Source of the DNA: Lepraria neglecta
Taxonomy: Eukaryota; Ascomycota; Lecanoromycetes; Lecanorales; Stereocaulaceae
Assembly: GCA_033220425.1 (NCBI GenBank)
Contig: CM065652.1
Location: 4,464,001 to 4,528,000 of the forward strand
Direction: 5' to 3'
DNA: 64,000 nucleotides
Both the position numbers and the translations under genes were made by a program. Below the pieces are notes generated by a model. The model ran no database searches. It was not told the origin of the DNA and was given only the letters and a program-made list of their open reading frames with translations. How positions within the stretch are numbered: the stretch's first letter is position 1; every line of letters starts with the position of its first letter. Below are positions 24,161 to 35,226 of this stretch, one piece after another.

Positions 24161-26777
24161 ATGGGTTTTCCATGTTGATTCAGCGTAGCGGTGCATCTTT
24201 CAAGGCGCTGGGGGCATGCATTGTACGTTAGATAAGGTAGATACCCCTAGAAGTCATGCATCGAACAGGCGTTGGTGCTAGCTGTATTAATTCAATACGA
24301 GCTTTGTTCCTGGCTTACATACTCTTACCCTTTTAAAACCAAGAATGTAATCATTCGTAGTGATAAGCTTCTTTTCAGGAGCAGGCACGTGCTACATTTT
24401 CTGCTCTAAAGAAGTATTTTATGTGTATGGCGCTGAGTCAATGTTTACCCTAATTTCATGTTATCTACTCCTCCACCACCAGACGATTGAGTACCCTCAT
24501 AGCTTCAATAGGTACGAATAGCTCTTTTGCTTGTTCCGATCCTCTGCCCAGTACCCTACTACCTGCTCTATATAAGTGTGAAAAGGCTCGATTGCTAACT
24601 CCCTTGAAGTAGTCAAGGCCATGTTACCTACTCTGTATAGGATTGAAATGGCTTCATTACCCGCTCCTACGCTCTAGCAAAGATCGATCTTCGAACTTGG
24701 TTACTCAAGACGTTGAACAGCTTGCAAGCTGGACATCATGAGTGATCTGAAGCATTTGTATATGCTGTTTTCAACGACTGGGAACTTGGTATTTGGGGTT
24801 TTGGACAGAGATGAGATTTCGAAATGGTGTAGTAGGTAGGTGGAAAGGGAAAAGGGGGGGGGCCTAGACTTGCTGTTTTGTAATGGTCTGGAGCTTGGGG
24901 GTTAGACGTTGCAATGTCGATGGTGTTTCGGGCTGGAAAAAAATGCATCTTCAGCCGTGTGAATAAACAATGGGCTCAAGGGCAAGCGGTGCGCGATCTG
25001 GATGTTCAAATGAAGATGAGTTAGTTTTCAGCGTGACAAAGATTGAGAGAATGGTGTCTCGAATATGCCAACCGTTTCAACGTTTCTTTAGCGCCTTGGC
25101 AGACTTCAACGACATATCTTCTTCTTTTTCTTTCTTCTACTTCCTATTATAATACATATCCCTAGTATCTTCTAAGCATTTTGATCCTCCGATTTTTGAA
25201 GCTCTATAAGATCTTACAAGTCCATTGTTGCTGCAGTCTTACTCTCTAAGCACAACCTACATTGCCCTCGATCTAACAACTAGACCCGTTGGCCATGCCT
25301 TGCTACCGTTGACTTCATGCACTTGACTTAATGATTGATATATCTATAAAGAATCTCGATTGCACTGGTATTGCTCATGCTCGAGACTCTGCGTAACCGC
25401 TGCATCAATATCAAGATGGGATGCGCAAGTCCTGTAGTACACATCGGATCAGCATCCGTGCTCTCATTAGTCAAGTATCCTATGTTCCTTCAATGTATAT
25501 CCCGCGTCTTGGATGAAGAGCGTGGACTAAACTGGACATGCAAGAATTCGGTGTGCTTGATAAAGTCTTTGGCGTGCCCCAATAGTATCATCAATCATTA
25601 CGGCCCCCCTGTTAGTGGTCGCAAGCGAGCTCTGGGAGACCCGCCACTCACTAAGAGAACAATACAAATCCAAAAGAGTTGCGAGTAGAATATTTACAGA
25701 GCGGCCAAAGACAACGAAGCAGGCAAAAATCCGGCATATCCCGTTTGCAATAACTAAGGCCTGCCCACCTCGCAAACCTAGACTCGCGAAAAGAAGATTA
25801 TCTCCACATCAATACCGCAAAAATCTAACCCAGTCACATCATATGGATTAAACTTAGCACGTAAATGTAGCAAAAAATGAACATGACTTAGCGACCATAT
25901 TCTCTTTCAACCTTTTGCGAGAAGACTCGATAGAGCTTTACATGCGTACACTAGGCGTCTAAAAAGGTGTACCATGGAAGATGGAGAAAACTTCGCCTTA
26001 ACCACTCGACCACTGGCCCAATATGGGGTGTTAATGGTGTGTGTACTGAAACGATATATTGCGAAATTCCGGCTTTTTGGATTTCTTGGCAATGTTTAAG
26101 CATGTGTGCGTGCGTCTACGACCTTAGTGTGCTTATAAGCAGTCTCACTGCTTGGGGTTGGAAGAGATAGATTGCTTATTGTTTGCTCTGGTATTTTTGG
26201 TCCATGCCAAGGCGGCGGTGGTGGTGGGTATGATGCGACTGCGGCTATAGGTAGTGAGCCCAGGACGAAGAACTCGTTGAAATGAAGTAAAGCCTCCGTT
26301 TTCCTACCGATAACCTTATGCACCGTTTTCCCGCGTCCTGCCCACTTGTGACTCAATCCGCTTGCTTACCCACCCACAGCACCAAAAGTTCCGACTCTCC
26401 CTTCCATCCAGCTTACTGGTTTCTACAGATGCACATCCTGAACAAACACCCATCAACACTGCCATCAATACCGTAACAACAACAATAACAACTTCCGCAA
26501 AGCATGCCTTACTTCCGACCATCGTCATTTACGCCCGGCGCGCGCCGGATAGCCTGGCATAGCCTACTCCCAGAAGGAAGTGTGCCTCTGTTTCAGATGT
26601 CACATGTTTCGTATCTCAACAAGCTCTGTGACTCAGGTTGTTGTCACATTGATAATATGTTCGCACATTTAGATGCACTGTGCGGCCATGAATTGCATTT
26701 TTCCGAGCCTTACACCTTGCCATCTCGTGCATGCGTACTTCTTCGACCTGCAACAATCATCAAACACATGATACAGA
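24161..26777. other. Long intergenic region; no gene recognised
   Basis: About 2.6 kb without a convincing gene. It holds only short frames on both strands, one weakly duplicated segment (24,560-24,690, with two similar ~70-bp units around gctctatataagtgtgaaaa and ctctgtataggattgaaatg) and a tRNA-like fragment at 25,991-26,020. A minus-strand frame at 26,316-26,528 is hydrophobic near its start but has no other support. This may be the decayed remains of older insertions. Confidence 0.4.
25991..26020 (-). other. tRNA-Ser/Leu-like 5' fragment (possible SINE relic)
   Basis: Read on the minus strand the segment tggtcgagtggttaaggcg matches the D-arm and A-box of tRNA-Ser or tRNA-Leu (consensus TGGCCGAGTGGTTAAGGCG). 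No matching B-box (GGTTCGANTCC) or acceptor stem follows, so it is not a complete tRNA gene. It may be a truncated tRNA or the head of a tRNA-derived SINE. Confidence 0.35.
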
Positions 26778-27959
26778 ATGCTCATCCAAAGGAGATTCGT
26801 TGCTGCAATCTCCATCTGCTGCTTGTCTCGGGCAACCGAAGCTATCCATACTTGATGCTTCCTGCAATGGCAAGTCTCTAGCCTCCGCAAACAGTCTTGC
26901 TTTCACTGACACCATGCAGACTATGTCGATAAACTCCAACCGGCCTTCACGGAAGCATTCACTCTCGCCGCGCGAGGAGCCGCAGATCTAACTGGTCACA
27001 TGTCAGCTGACGCTGAAAACCTTGCAGGGTGGCTGTTTGGAATGAATGAGGCGGAAGCCCAAAGGAGATTGGGAAATGTCCAACGTATCCATGCTACCTT
27101 CTCCACCAACATACGCGACCTGAGCAATCTCAACGATGTAGTTGTATATTGCAACATGGATAGATACCAGACATCGACCAGGCAGGATGGCGCTCTGTAT
27201 GATCCGAATACGGGTCAGATGAAGCTCTGTCTGCTTCCTGAGCGAGGGCTGACATTTGCGAATAGGCAGTTACCTAAAACTCTCAGACGCCAACGCTATG
27301 ATGTGCAAGACTGGTCAAGCTATCGCCGGACAGACAAGGCCAAAAGCTGTCACAGCCAATTACCCACAGTGGGATACCAGGAAACCTCCAGTCCTTACCA
27401 CGATGGATATTTGCAACTGGTAATATGTCCTCAGACTCAATGCCGAGGTTGTGCATTACTGACGATAAGCTAAGGTATCTCGAATTTGTCAAGAGCTCAG
27501 AGTGGGCCACGGAATCAGACGTGGAATCTGATAGTCCTACGTTTCCTTCCTTTTGGGGCTTTCTCAAGGACCTGGCCACGATACACCAGGAAACATTTGG
27601 TAGGACACGTATGGACATTTCCGCCCTTTTTGAGCACACTTTGCTGCACGAATTGACCCACTCCGACAAATGGGTACACCACAATACAAGATCCCTGAAG
27701 CGGAGTCTTATGGATGGGATAAGTGCGTTGAGGCAAAGTCTACGACCAATTCAGGTATGGCGTCCTTCCGAATCATGTATTCATATGTGATGTTAATTGT
27801 TGCACAGACTCCCTTGCATTCTTTGCGCTTGGTTGCGAGTTCATAAACCAGGGCTACACCATTGGGAGCTTTGGCAACCTTGACAGTCCGTCTCCAAGCC
27901 CTGGAAATTCGCCACCAAGGCGTCGGCGTACGATAGTATCGAGATTGTGGGCATCGTGA
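26778..27959 (+). pseudogene. Decayed secreted metallopeptidase-like gene (HExxH type)
   Basis: The 5' end encodes a good signal peptide (MLIQRRFVAAISICCLSRAT, ATG at 26,778). Later exons read as a conserved fungal secreted family: YVDKLQPAFTEAFTLAARGA, then VTANYPQWDTRKPPVLTTMD, FGRTRMDISALFEHTL, the zinc-site motif LLHELTHS and, after a further intron, FFALGCEFINQGYTIGSFGN. Four introns look usable from donor, branch-point (CTGAC) and acceptor sites: about 26,874-26,919, 27,213-27,265, 27,420-27,475 and 27,776-27,828. Even so, the reading frame is broken about two or three times, near the N-terminus and again after the HELTH motif, where no intron can explain it. I therefore call it a pseudogene, unless the assembly has small errors. 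A secreted protease function is inferred from the motif only. Confidence 0.55.
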
Positions 27960-28080
27960 GGGGCTTTCGTGCTGTCTGCCGGGATGAAAGCAGATCGTGA
28001 GATTGCGTGCGACGTGCAAATAAGGTTGGAGTAGCAAATGCTGTACTATAATGCTCGATGACACTTCTAATGTTTCAATA

Positions 28081-28959
28081 CTAGTAGCAAACATTCATCT
28101 CTTTCAACACTTCGTACCTCCTCGTAACCCGAAATGGAGCCCTCTCGAAGTCAGCCCCCATATCCCCCCAATTCGTGACGAGTTCCCATTTCTGGGGCAG
28201 CTCTACTTTCCAAGGTAGCGCAAAGATCTTTTCCTCGATCAATTCATTCATAGGAGAATGCAACCTAACAATACCGAGCTCGACGCTGAGATCTTTCAAA
28301 TTTTCGATACCAGAAATTATCAACCAAGCTCTGTCCCACTCATGTTTGTCTTGTGTAGGTAGCGCCCCCTCCCTCCACCACCCCGTACTAATCTTCCAAG
28401 ACGTTTGTAAGGAACGTATCATATTGAAACGATGCGGAAGCACAGTGTCAAACAGCAAGTTCATACACAAAGGGGTGTTCGTATCGAAGATGTTTCCAGT
28501 ATAGAGTAGATCAATGGTCTCGGAGTAGATTCTTCGGCAAGACTTCGACAAGTTTAACAAGCCATCCCGGTCATTACAGCGACTCTTGTCAAAGGGCCCG
28601 TGATATAGAGTTGACCCGCGCACCTCCATGCCCCAGCACCCGTGTAAGCTGCGATTGGTACTCCATAGCGTGAGACCGATGAAATTCCATGGCTCGAAAC
28701 ATGTTACGTGGCCCAGTCTCGAGGGCATTCGTGTGATGTGTAGGGTGTTTCCCGCAATGGCATAACCGAATATGCTTTGCCTGATTTCTGGAGGCAATTT
28801 GCTGAAGAGGCGAGCTTGTGGCTGCAGACTTGTTTGAGGGTTTGCTTCTCTAGTACCGGCCAACGAGGATATGGTGAGACGGCGAGTACGTCGCGTTGGT
28901 AGTGGCGGAGGAATGCACTCATCTCTGGCTTTAGGTAGGTGGTTTTGGCTCAAGGTCAA
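28081..28959 (-). CDS. DUF7730/F-box-like fungal protein
   Basis: A single exon of 292 codons on the minus strand. The segment LFSKLPPEIRQSIFGYAIAG (about residues 50-69), followed by NTLHITRM, the LLNLSKSCRRIYSETIDLLY block and TVLPHRFNMIRSL, fits the DUF7730/F-box-like family common in filamentous ascomycetes. It converges on the metallopeptidase pseudogene, with 121 bp between the stop codons. Such proteins are usually annotated as unknown; the first motif resembles an F-box helix, so a substrate-adaptor role is possible but unproven. The start is the first in-frame ATG; a short upstream exon cannot be excluded. Confidence 0.7.
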   Translation of the reverse strand: MTLSQNHLPKARDECIPPPLPTRRTRRLTISSLAGTREANPQTSLQPQARLFSKLPPEIRQSIFGYAIAGNTLHITRMPSRLGHVTCFEPWNFIGLTLWSTNRSLHGCWGMEVRGSTLYHGPFDKSRCNDRDGLLNLSKSCRRIYSETIDLLYTGNIFDTNTPLCMNLLFDTVLPHRFNMIRSLQTSWKISTGWWREGALPTQDKHEWDRAWLIISGIENLKDLSVELGIVRLHSPMNELIEEKIFALPWKVELPQKWELVTNWGDMGADFERAPFRVTRRYEVLKEMNVCY

Positions 28960-30042
28960 TAGGGAGTAGATACGGACGAAGTTTCGGACGTGCCACCGTA
29001 CGATCGAGACGTACTTTCGTATGAGTGGGACAAGCCAGTGTTCTCGGCCGCGGCGCGGTCGTACATATCTATGGAGCCAAAACAGGAATCTACAAATCCG
29101 GATCCGAAGCCATTTGGCGATTCCGACTGAGAAGGAGCTCCTCGCGAGAGGACTATTACTATGGGCAGACCGGTTGCCACAGCTGATGCAATTTGAGGAA
29201 GGTACTCTGGAGCTACCAAAAGTCGGTGCGTGGCTTAATTAGCAACTGCTAGTACGCAGAATCGGTATTCCAAATCTCTTCAAATGAAGCCGGCTTGAAA
29301 GCGGCAGTATACGCGAAGAGCTGTGTCTTCTCCTCGAGCGTGGTTTGTATATCTGGCCTTACTCGTCCCAGTATTATAGAAGTTAAGAGGGTGGCTATAC
29401 CTAAACAGTAAGCTGCCTGCTGTGCCGTAAAACTCCAATCCTTCCCAACATGAACCCTCGACAACGTGTCATCTATGGGAAACAAGAGCATGCAATTGAG
29501 CCCTTCTTAGCCCACATAGGGCAGGTAATAGGGCATTACTAGAGCATGAGAGCAAGGAGTCGAGTTACTCTAACAGTTGAGAAACTGTGAGGGTGCCTAT
29601 AAGGATAATGGATGAGTAATATCGTCGGTTGAGTACATGTTGGCAAACCCCGGGGCTAAGGCCCCTGGGAGGCGCCCCTAAAGGCACCTAGAAAGCCAAC
29701 TTCGTGGTCGTAAGAAATATTATCTCGGATCGAATAGTAGTAACATTTAAGATCTACCTTCATTTTCCAATATCCTAGCATCGACATATCCGATACTCAA
29801 ACAATTACGATTTGGATATAGGTTACAAGCTATACACGATTTATTTTGGGCTGCCATAATTTCGATGCTCGGTGCCAAGACCACCAACATTGAATGATAG
29901 AAGAGGTTAGATATGCTTGATCTGAGTGAGTGAAATTGATATATATTCTTGATTCTACACCATATAAATGCCATCCAACGCTCCCGTGGGTATGCTATGC
30001 AAATGCGTAGTCAAACAAACTCCTCCCAGCATTAGACAAATT
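28960..30042. other. Intergenic region with an unrecognised ORF and a GC-rich hairpin
   Basis: An 80-codon minus-strand frame at 29,249-29,491 has a hydrophobic centre (AAYCLGIATLLTSIILGRVR) but no known family; it could be a fragment of a membrane protein. At 29,639-29,700 the arms gttggc and gccaac enclose a GC-rich core (ccccggggctaaggcccctg), which could fold into a hairpin in a locally AT-rich stretch. Nothing else is recognised. Confidence 0.35.
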
Positions 30043-31845
30043 TCACCCATATTTCGGTTTCAATTTCTTCACGACTGGTAAAGAGGGTAGCGCCTCCCCA
30101 TACTCCACCCCATCGTTGTCCCTCTCTTTCATTCTCTTCCCCCTCTCCGTCCTGCTCTCCGCTGACAAAGCAGGCGTGGGACTAACATCCCTCCAAGTGC
30201 CCCTACTCCTGCTCCCTTGCTCGCCCCACATGCTTACTCTTTGCACCTTGCGGAGCTTTTTGAGACCGTAGGTGCATACTACTGCAGCGAAGATGAACGA
30301 CCACGCCGTTACGCCTAAGAAGCCGAGATCGGACTCCTCGATGAAATTTTTCAGATTCATGCCGTAGAGAGAGGCGATGAAGGCGCCGGAGCCGATTCCT
30401 AGGGTGCCGATAGAGAATTTGAGGTCGAGCAGCATTAGGGAGTTGCGATTTGCGTCGAGGATGGCTTTGACACTGGGTTTTGTCAGTGATTTTAGTGGAT
30501 GTGCAAGGGAAGTTTGGGGTCGGGGTTGAGGAGCTTACACTTCTTCTGTATTACGGATATTGCTGACGAGATTGCCTGCTGCCTGGACAATTTCGTCGGC
30601 GACCTTGTGGTAAGATTCCAGCAGCATTTCGACCTCTGTATGGTCGTCTTCTTCGCGTATCTTGCCCTGTGCCCGCTCGGAGAGATACATAGCCACCAGG
30701 TCGTCGTCTGCTTCGAGGAGATCGTCTATAGCGTCCCTCACAAGCCTAGCTTTCTGCTCGAACGTCCCAAGCTTCTTAGAGAATATGAGCAAATGCCGTA
30801 GTTTATCCCGATCAATATCCTCTTCCAGTTCTTGCAAGACCCTCATAACAGGCTGCGCAACTCCCTTGAATTCATCCTCGAGCCCAGTTGTGACGCTGAT
30901 CAGCACAGCTTCCATAGCGCGGAACTCATACGGTAAGCCTCCTGCTTGTCGCGATCCTTCTTTCTGGCCCAGCTTGCCTTGCAGGTCGTACATGAATTGC
31001 GATTGGGTGTAGGAGTCTGTAGTGCCGTAGGCATCGAGGACGAGGACGCAGTTGTGCTTTATGAGGACGCGCAGGTTGAGGAGGTTGATTAGGATGGCAG
31101 AGGGGCGGACGAGGATGTGCGGAAGGAGGGAAGAATCGATTTTTCGAAGGTCGCGGGGGAGGAGGCCATACTAGAGGGCTAGTCAGCGATTGTCCTTTGC
31201 TCTGATGACAAAGGCATAGAGTACACTTACCTTGGCAATGAGCTCCGATTTCTTGAACTCTCCATCCATGAGCGTGACATTCCCATTCACATCGAACTCC
31301 GTACATCGCAGCTTTAACTCATTGCCTGCTTTTCCTGTCTTATTTCGACCAATATTTGCTCCGCCAAACTCGTCTAGGAAGCTGGGTAGTGGTGGTAAGT
31401 CGGTCGGTTTTAAGGCTGCCTTTTCTTTCCCCTCTTTTTGCTTCCATAGCCTTCCCAGTAACGGTCGAGTACCCATAGATTCGTGTCGATATGTAGGCGT
31501 CAATCTAGGAGAGAAAGCTCTTCCTGACCTCTGCGAGCTTCCCACAGTGGAGGAGCTTGGAGGTACATTTTTGACGGCGGGTCTTAGGAACTCGAGATTG
31601 AGTAACGAAGATTCGACGTTGGCTTGATGACGGGGTGTAGTGGTTAAGGACCTTGTATTGGTCGAGAACACATGTCTCTTCCGTGTACTTGGATCAGAAG
31701 CTCGGGGTTGAAGGTTTTGGCATGTAGCTGCTCTCGAGGGAGTGAAAAAGCAGACCTGCTCAGACTGAGACCGTAGGAAGCGGAGAATTGATGGAGAGGG
31801 CGCAGACACGGCAAAGCCAGCACCTGGTCGCATATCCTTTAACAA
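30043..31845 (-). CDS. mrs2: Mitochondrial magnesium channel Mrs2/Lpe10 (CorA family)
   Basis: Three minus-strand exons, 31845-31231, 31170-30539 and 30472-30043, give 558 residues; introns are 60 and 66 bp, GT-AG. The first ~120 residues are rich in Arg, Ser and Thr and poor in acidic residues, fitting a mitochondrial import sequence. The CorA-type soluble domain follows (KYGLLPRDLRKIDSS; LEADDDLVAMYLSERAQGKI). Two membrane helices lie near the C-terminus; the first ends in the selectivity motif YGMN (IGSGAFIASLYGMNLKNFIE) and the second is WSFIFAAVVCTYGL. Mrs2 and Lpe10 form the inner-membrane Mg2+ uptake channel; which paralogue this is cannot be told from one copy. Its start is ~310 bp from the Las17 stop, so the two genes run in tandem on the minus strand. 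Confidence 0.9.
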
Positions 31846-32156
31846 GGAGAGCGAATGGTCTTGCGGCTACAAATGCATGTTAAGTGCAAATGTCAAATCT
31901 TGGTCTGGAGAAACTAGTTGCCAAGCCTCGGAATATGAAGTTAGATGATCGACATGGCCTAGAATATGAACGTCTACATTTTTTACAAACTTGGCAGCGA
32001 ATCTCTGTACCGCTTCTTCTAATTCAGAAAATTGGCTCCATACGCCTTCGCTCAAGGACCGCTAGACACTTTCAAGGCCTTAGAACTCGAGAGCTTTTGG
32101 AGCTACATAGCACCAATGACCAACGACCGCTGTCATTCCTAGATTCTAGCCTTCAA
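31846..32156. other. Short intergenic region between las17 and mrs2
   Basis: About 310 bp between the las17 stop and the mrs2 start, both minus strand. It must contain the mrs2 promoter. Frames here are shadows. Confidence 0.45.
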
Positions 32157-34235
32157 CTACCTTCGCTTTGGCGGATCGTCCCAATCGTCGTCGTCGTCAT
32201 CTTCGTCATCTGTACACAAAGTAATGTCAGGATGAATACGGCAGCGAGGAGGACTGCCAGAAACCTACCGCTTGCGCTAACTTTCTTGTTCCGTTGACTC
32301 AGCGCTGCAGCTAAAGCATCACCCAAACCGCCTCCACCTGACGGAGCTGGTGGAGCTCCGCCTCCTGATGAAGCACTCGGTGCCGCTCCCGGGACTGCAG
32401 CAGCACTGCGATCACGTTTCTCCTGAGAGCTGACTCTTTTGAGTCGACCACCTCCAATACCTCCACTACCTCTTATAGAAGCCAATAAATCTTCCTTTCC
32501 TCCTGTAGGCTTCGGTAGTGGAGAAGCAGCGGAAGATTCGCGACCTGGTGGCAAAGGTGGAGGAGGTGGGCCGCCGCCAGAAGGCAATGGTGGAGGTGGA
32601 GGGGCGCCAGAAGAGGGCGGCAGTGGAGGAGGGGGCGGTGCTCCTCCCGAAGGCAATGGCGGAGGTGGAGGAGGTCCAGACATTGTAGGCGCATTGGGTA
32701 CTGGTCTCGGTACATTTGGGAGTGGAGGTGGAGGAGGTGTAGCAGCAGCGTTGCGCTGAGGTGGTAGAGGCGGCGGAGGTGGACCTGAAAATGGAGCTGG
32801 CGCATTTGGAGTCTTTGGAGGAAGTGGAGGCGGTGCGGCAGCGGCTGGAGGTACAGCATGTCCCTGATTGGGCTGATTCGGAGCCCGCGCAGGCGCAAGA
32901 GGAGCACGACTTGGCGGTGGTGGAGGTGCCCCTGAAGATCTCCTGTCTCGTTGGAAGGGAGGCGGGACGCCGAACTTAGGCTTGTTCTCTTCTTCTTCCA
33001 TTGGTGTCTTTGGTGGCCGAGGAGGTGGAGGTGGACCAGGATTTGCAACGTTCGAAGTCGCTCGGGGCCGTTTTGGAAGGCTAGGAGCTGGAACATTGGC
33101 AAGTTTCCCAGCATCCGCAATTGGAGGCGGTACTCTGAATTGGAATCCCGCTTGTGGAGGTGAAGGCGTCCTTTCAGGGGACTGTGGTGGTGATGGTGAT
33201 TTTCGTTGTGATACAAAGCTCGAAGTTTCTTGACGACTTCTACGGGGCTGTGGGGGCGCAGGAGCAGGACCTCGTCTGGAAGCAACGGTACTGCCAGTGT
33301 GCTGGGGACTGATCGATTCCAGTCTCCCAGGAGGTGCTCCTGGCGGAGGAGGTGGAGGTGCCATGACTCGCCGGTTGTTGCTGGCGCCGTTGGCAGCACT
33401 CTCGGCGATTCCTCCGATAGAATCCCCGCTTGTCTTCTTTTGCTCTATGTAGTCCTTGATAAATTCCGAGTTTTCCTCTATCTGGTCTTCTGTAATGCCC
33501 ATCTCCAACAGGTCGCTCAATATCCCTCTCCATGATGGATCCACAGTATCTAACGACGATGCACTGTCGCGCTTTGGGCTGGTTGATCCGAGCTCACTAA
33601 CCTGACGAGGAGGAATGATAGACTGCGGTTGTTGTTGTGGTGGTGGAGGGGGAGCGTGGGGAGCCGAAGACGACCTCTGGGCGTGTAGCAGATTTCTAAG
33701 GCCAAAACGGTGATGCGGTTTCCCATTCATAAGAATTCCTACTGCTGGCTGTGGCCCAGGTCCAGCGCCCTGAAAAGGCGTTGCTTTGGTAGCTTTGCTT
33801 GCATTCTTTTCCCTATCATCCATCTTTTTCTTGAATTGTTTCGCCTCTTTCTCATCTACAAAGGATAGGCCTGCTAAGCAGTCTTCGAGCTCAAATGAAT
33901 GAAAGAACGTCCGGTCCTGGTTGTAGTAAAACGGATCGTAGATCTCTTGATCCCATATCACGCCACGATTGGAACCCTGAGGACTGATCAGTATGCATCT
34001 GGACAGGGCCAGTGGAGATGCGTACGGAGACGTCCACCATTTTAATCCAATACGTATTGCCCACTAAATCGTTGGCCAGCACCGCTGCGCCTTGAAGCCC
34101 AGTGTAGACCCATTTCTGCTTGTTTGGATAGGCTACATAAAGCCTGGCAATAGCCTTCGCTTGGATCTTGTTGGCGGACTTGGATATTGTCCGCTCGACG
34201 GTTTCCTCGTCATGATCGGATAGAACAGAAGGCAT
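32157..34235 (-). CDS. las17: Las17/WASP actin nucleation-promoting factor
   Basis: Three minus-strand exons, 34235-34026, 33976-32269 and 32209-32157, give about 656 residues with GT-AG introns of 49 and 59 bp. The order is WH1 domain (residues ~10-125; AIARLYVAYPNKQKWVYTGL, then RTFFHSFELEDCLAGLSFVD), a GBD-like helix (WRGILSDLLEMGITEDQIEE), a very long polyproline region with repeated PPPPPLPSGG units, a WH2 motif (LLASIRGSGGIGGGRLKRV) and a C-terminal acidic tail that the last intron completes (DDEDDDDDDWDDPPKRR). Las17 activates the Arp2/3 complex at endocytic actin patches; WH1 binds verprolin/WIP, and the acidic tail with its Trp binds Arp2/3. All expected parts are present. The gene is the last of the balanced-composition block. 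Confidence 0.95.
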
Positions 34236-34690
34236 CTTTCAAGCAGGAGGCTTTCTAGCTCCTTGTAGTCATCGGACACAGTGGATTGGGGTTGCTGCTG
34301 CGGGTGACGATATGAAGAGCGGGTTGGACAAGGGAAGATGGCGACAAGACCCCGCTTCTTTCTCGTTAATAGGTATTTGACGACGTTGTAAAGACAGCTT
34401 TACTGGAGACGAAGGAGTGACAGGTGTGTATGGAGAGTACTGATATTATTGCTTTGGCTGTGGAGTACAGCGAGAACAGCAGCAAGGTGATAGCCTCGGA
34501 CTCATCCCCGATCGGGCATCGGGTGAGCGCCGCCTTAATGTCGCGCGACCGAGGGTGATCCTAGGTGCTGCGCCCCTTCTGAGGGCGAGCTGCTGCCTGA
34601 TTCCCACTTTATCACAAATCATTACGTTTCTCCAGGTTAGCAGATCTTTAGGGCGCAGTGAATCTGCAGTGGTTTAGAGCGACCGTCTGG
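34236..34690. promoter_or_regulatory. las17 upstream region and edge of the gene-rich block
   Basis: Normal-composition DNA upstream of las17. It ends abruptly at about 34,690, where the sequence changes from GC-balanced to strongly AT-rich within a few tens of bases. Confidence 0.5.
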
Positions 34691-35226
34691 CGCAGAGCTA
34701 TTTTATATTATCTATCTCTTTAATAAAACTATTCTAAACGTTATAATTTATTAATTTACTAATTTACTAATTATAAATTACGAATAATTAGCTCTACTAA
34801 AAGCGTTTTTTAGTCGAGATATAAAATATTTCGATTTAATCGATTTACGAGCGCTCGAAGCATTTATAGTTAACTAGATAGAATTATATATACAATTAAA
34901 TTTTTATTCGTTAATATTTAAATTTTAGTAACTATTTAATTACTAATAAACTTATTTTTTATATAATATTTGTATTTCTTTTATAAAATACTAAAGAGTC
35001 TATCTAAAAATAGAATAGATCTAAAATTTATAAACTAAAAGAGTTTATCTAATATAAATAGTATTAACTAGTTTAAATAGAGTTATTTATACGAGATAGA
35101 AAGATAAATGAGAAAAGTAGAATATAAATATAAGATAGAAGATTTGTAATAATAAATTTAATTAGCTCTCTAACTTGACTATTGATTCTAAAGTCGGATC
35201 TACTATCTCGTATACCTTAGGCTCGT
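34691..35226. repeat. AT-rich RIP-mutated sequence, origin unknown
   Basis: Over 500 bp composed mainly of A/T with frequent TA steps and few CA/TG steps (for example ttaatttactaatttactaattata). Cytosines survive mostly in CG and TC contexts. This matches RIP-mutated repeats elsewhere in the window, but I recognise no element in it. Confidence 0.6.

Noticed and set aside
27000-27473. 157-codon ORF as a complete gene
   Set aside because: Its first part is an exon of the metallopeptidase pseudogene, and the rest runs through an intron into a non-coding frame.
32473-33399. 308-codon minus-strand ORF in another frame of las17
   Set aside because: Overlaps the polyproline region in a different phase; the His/Leu-rich product is what CCN repeats give when shifted.
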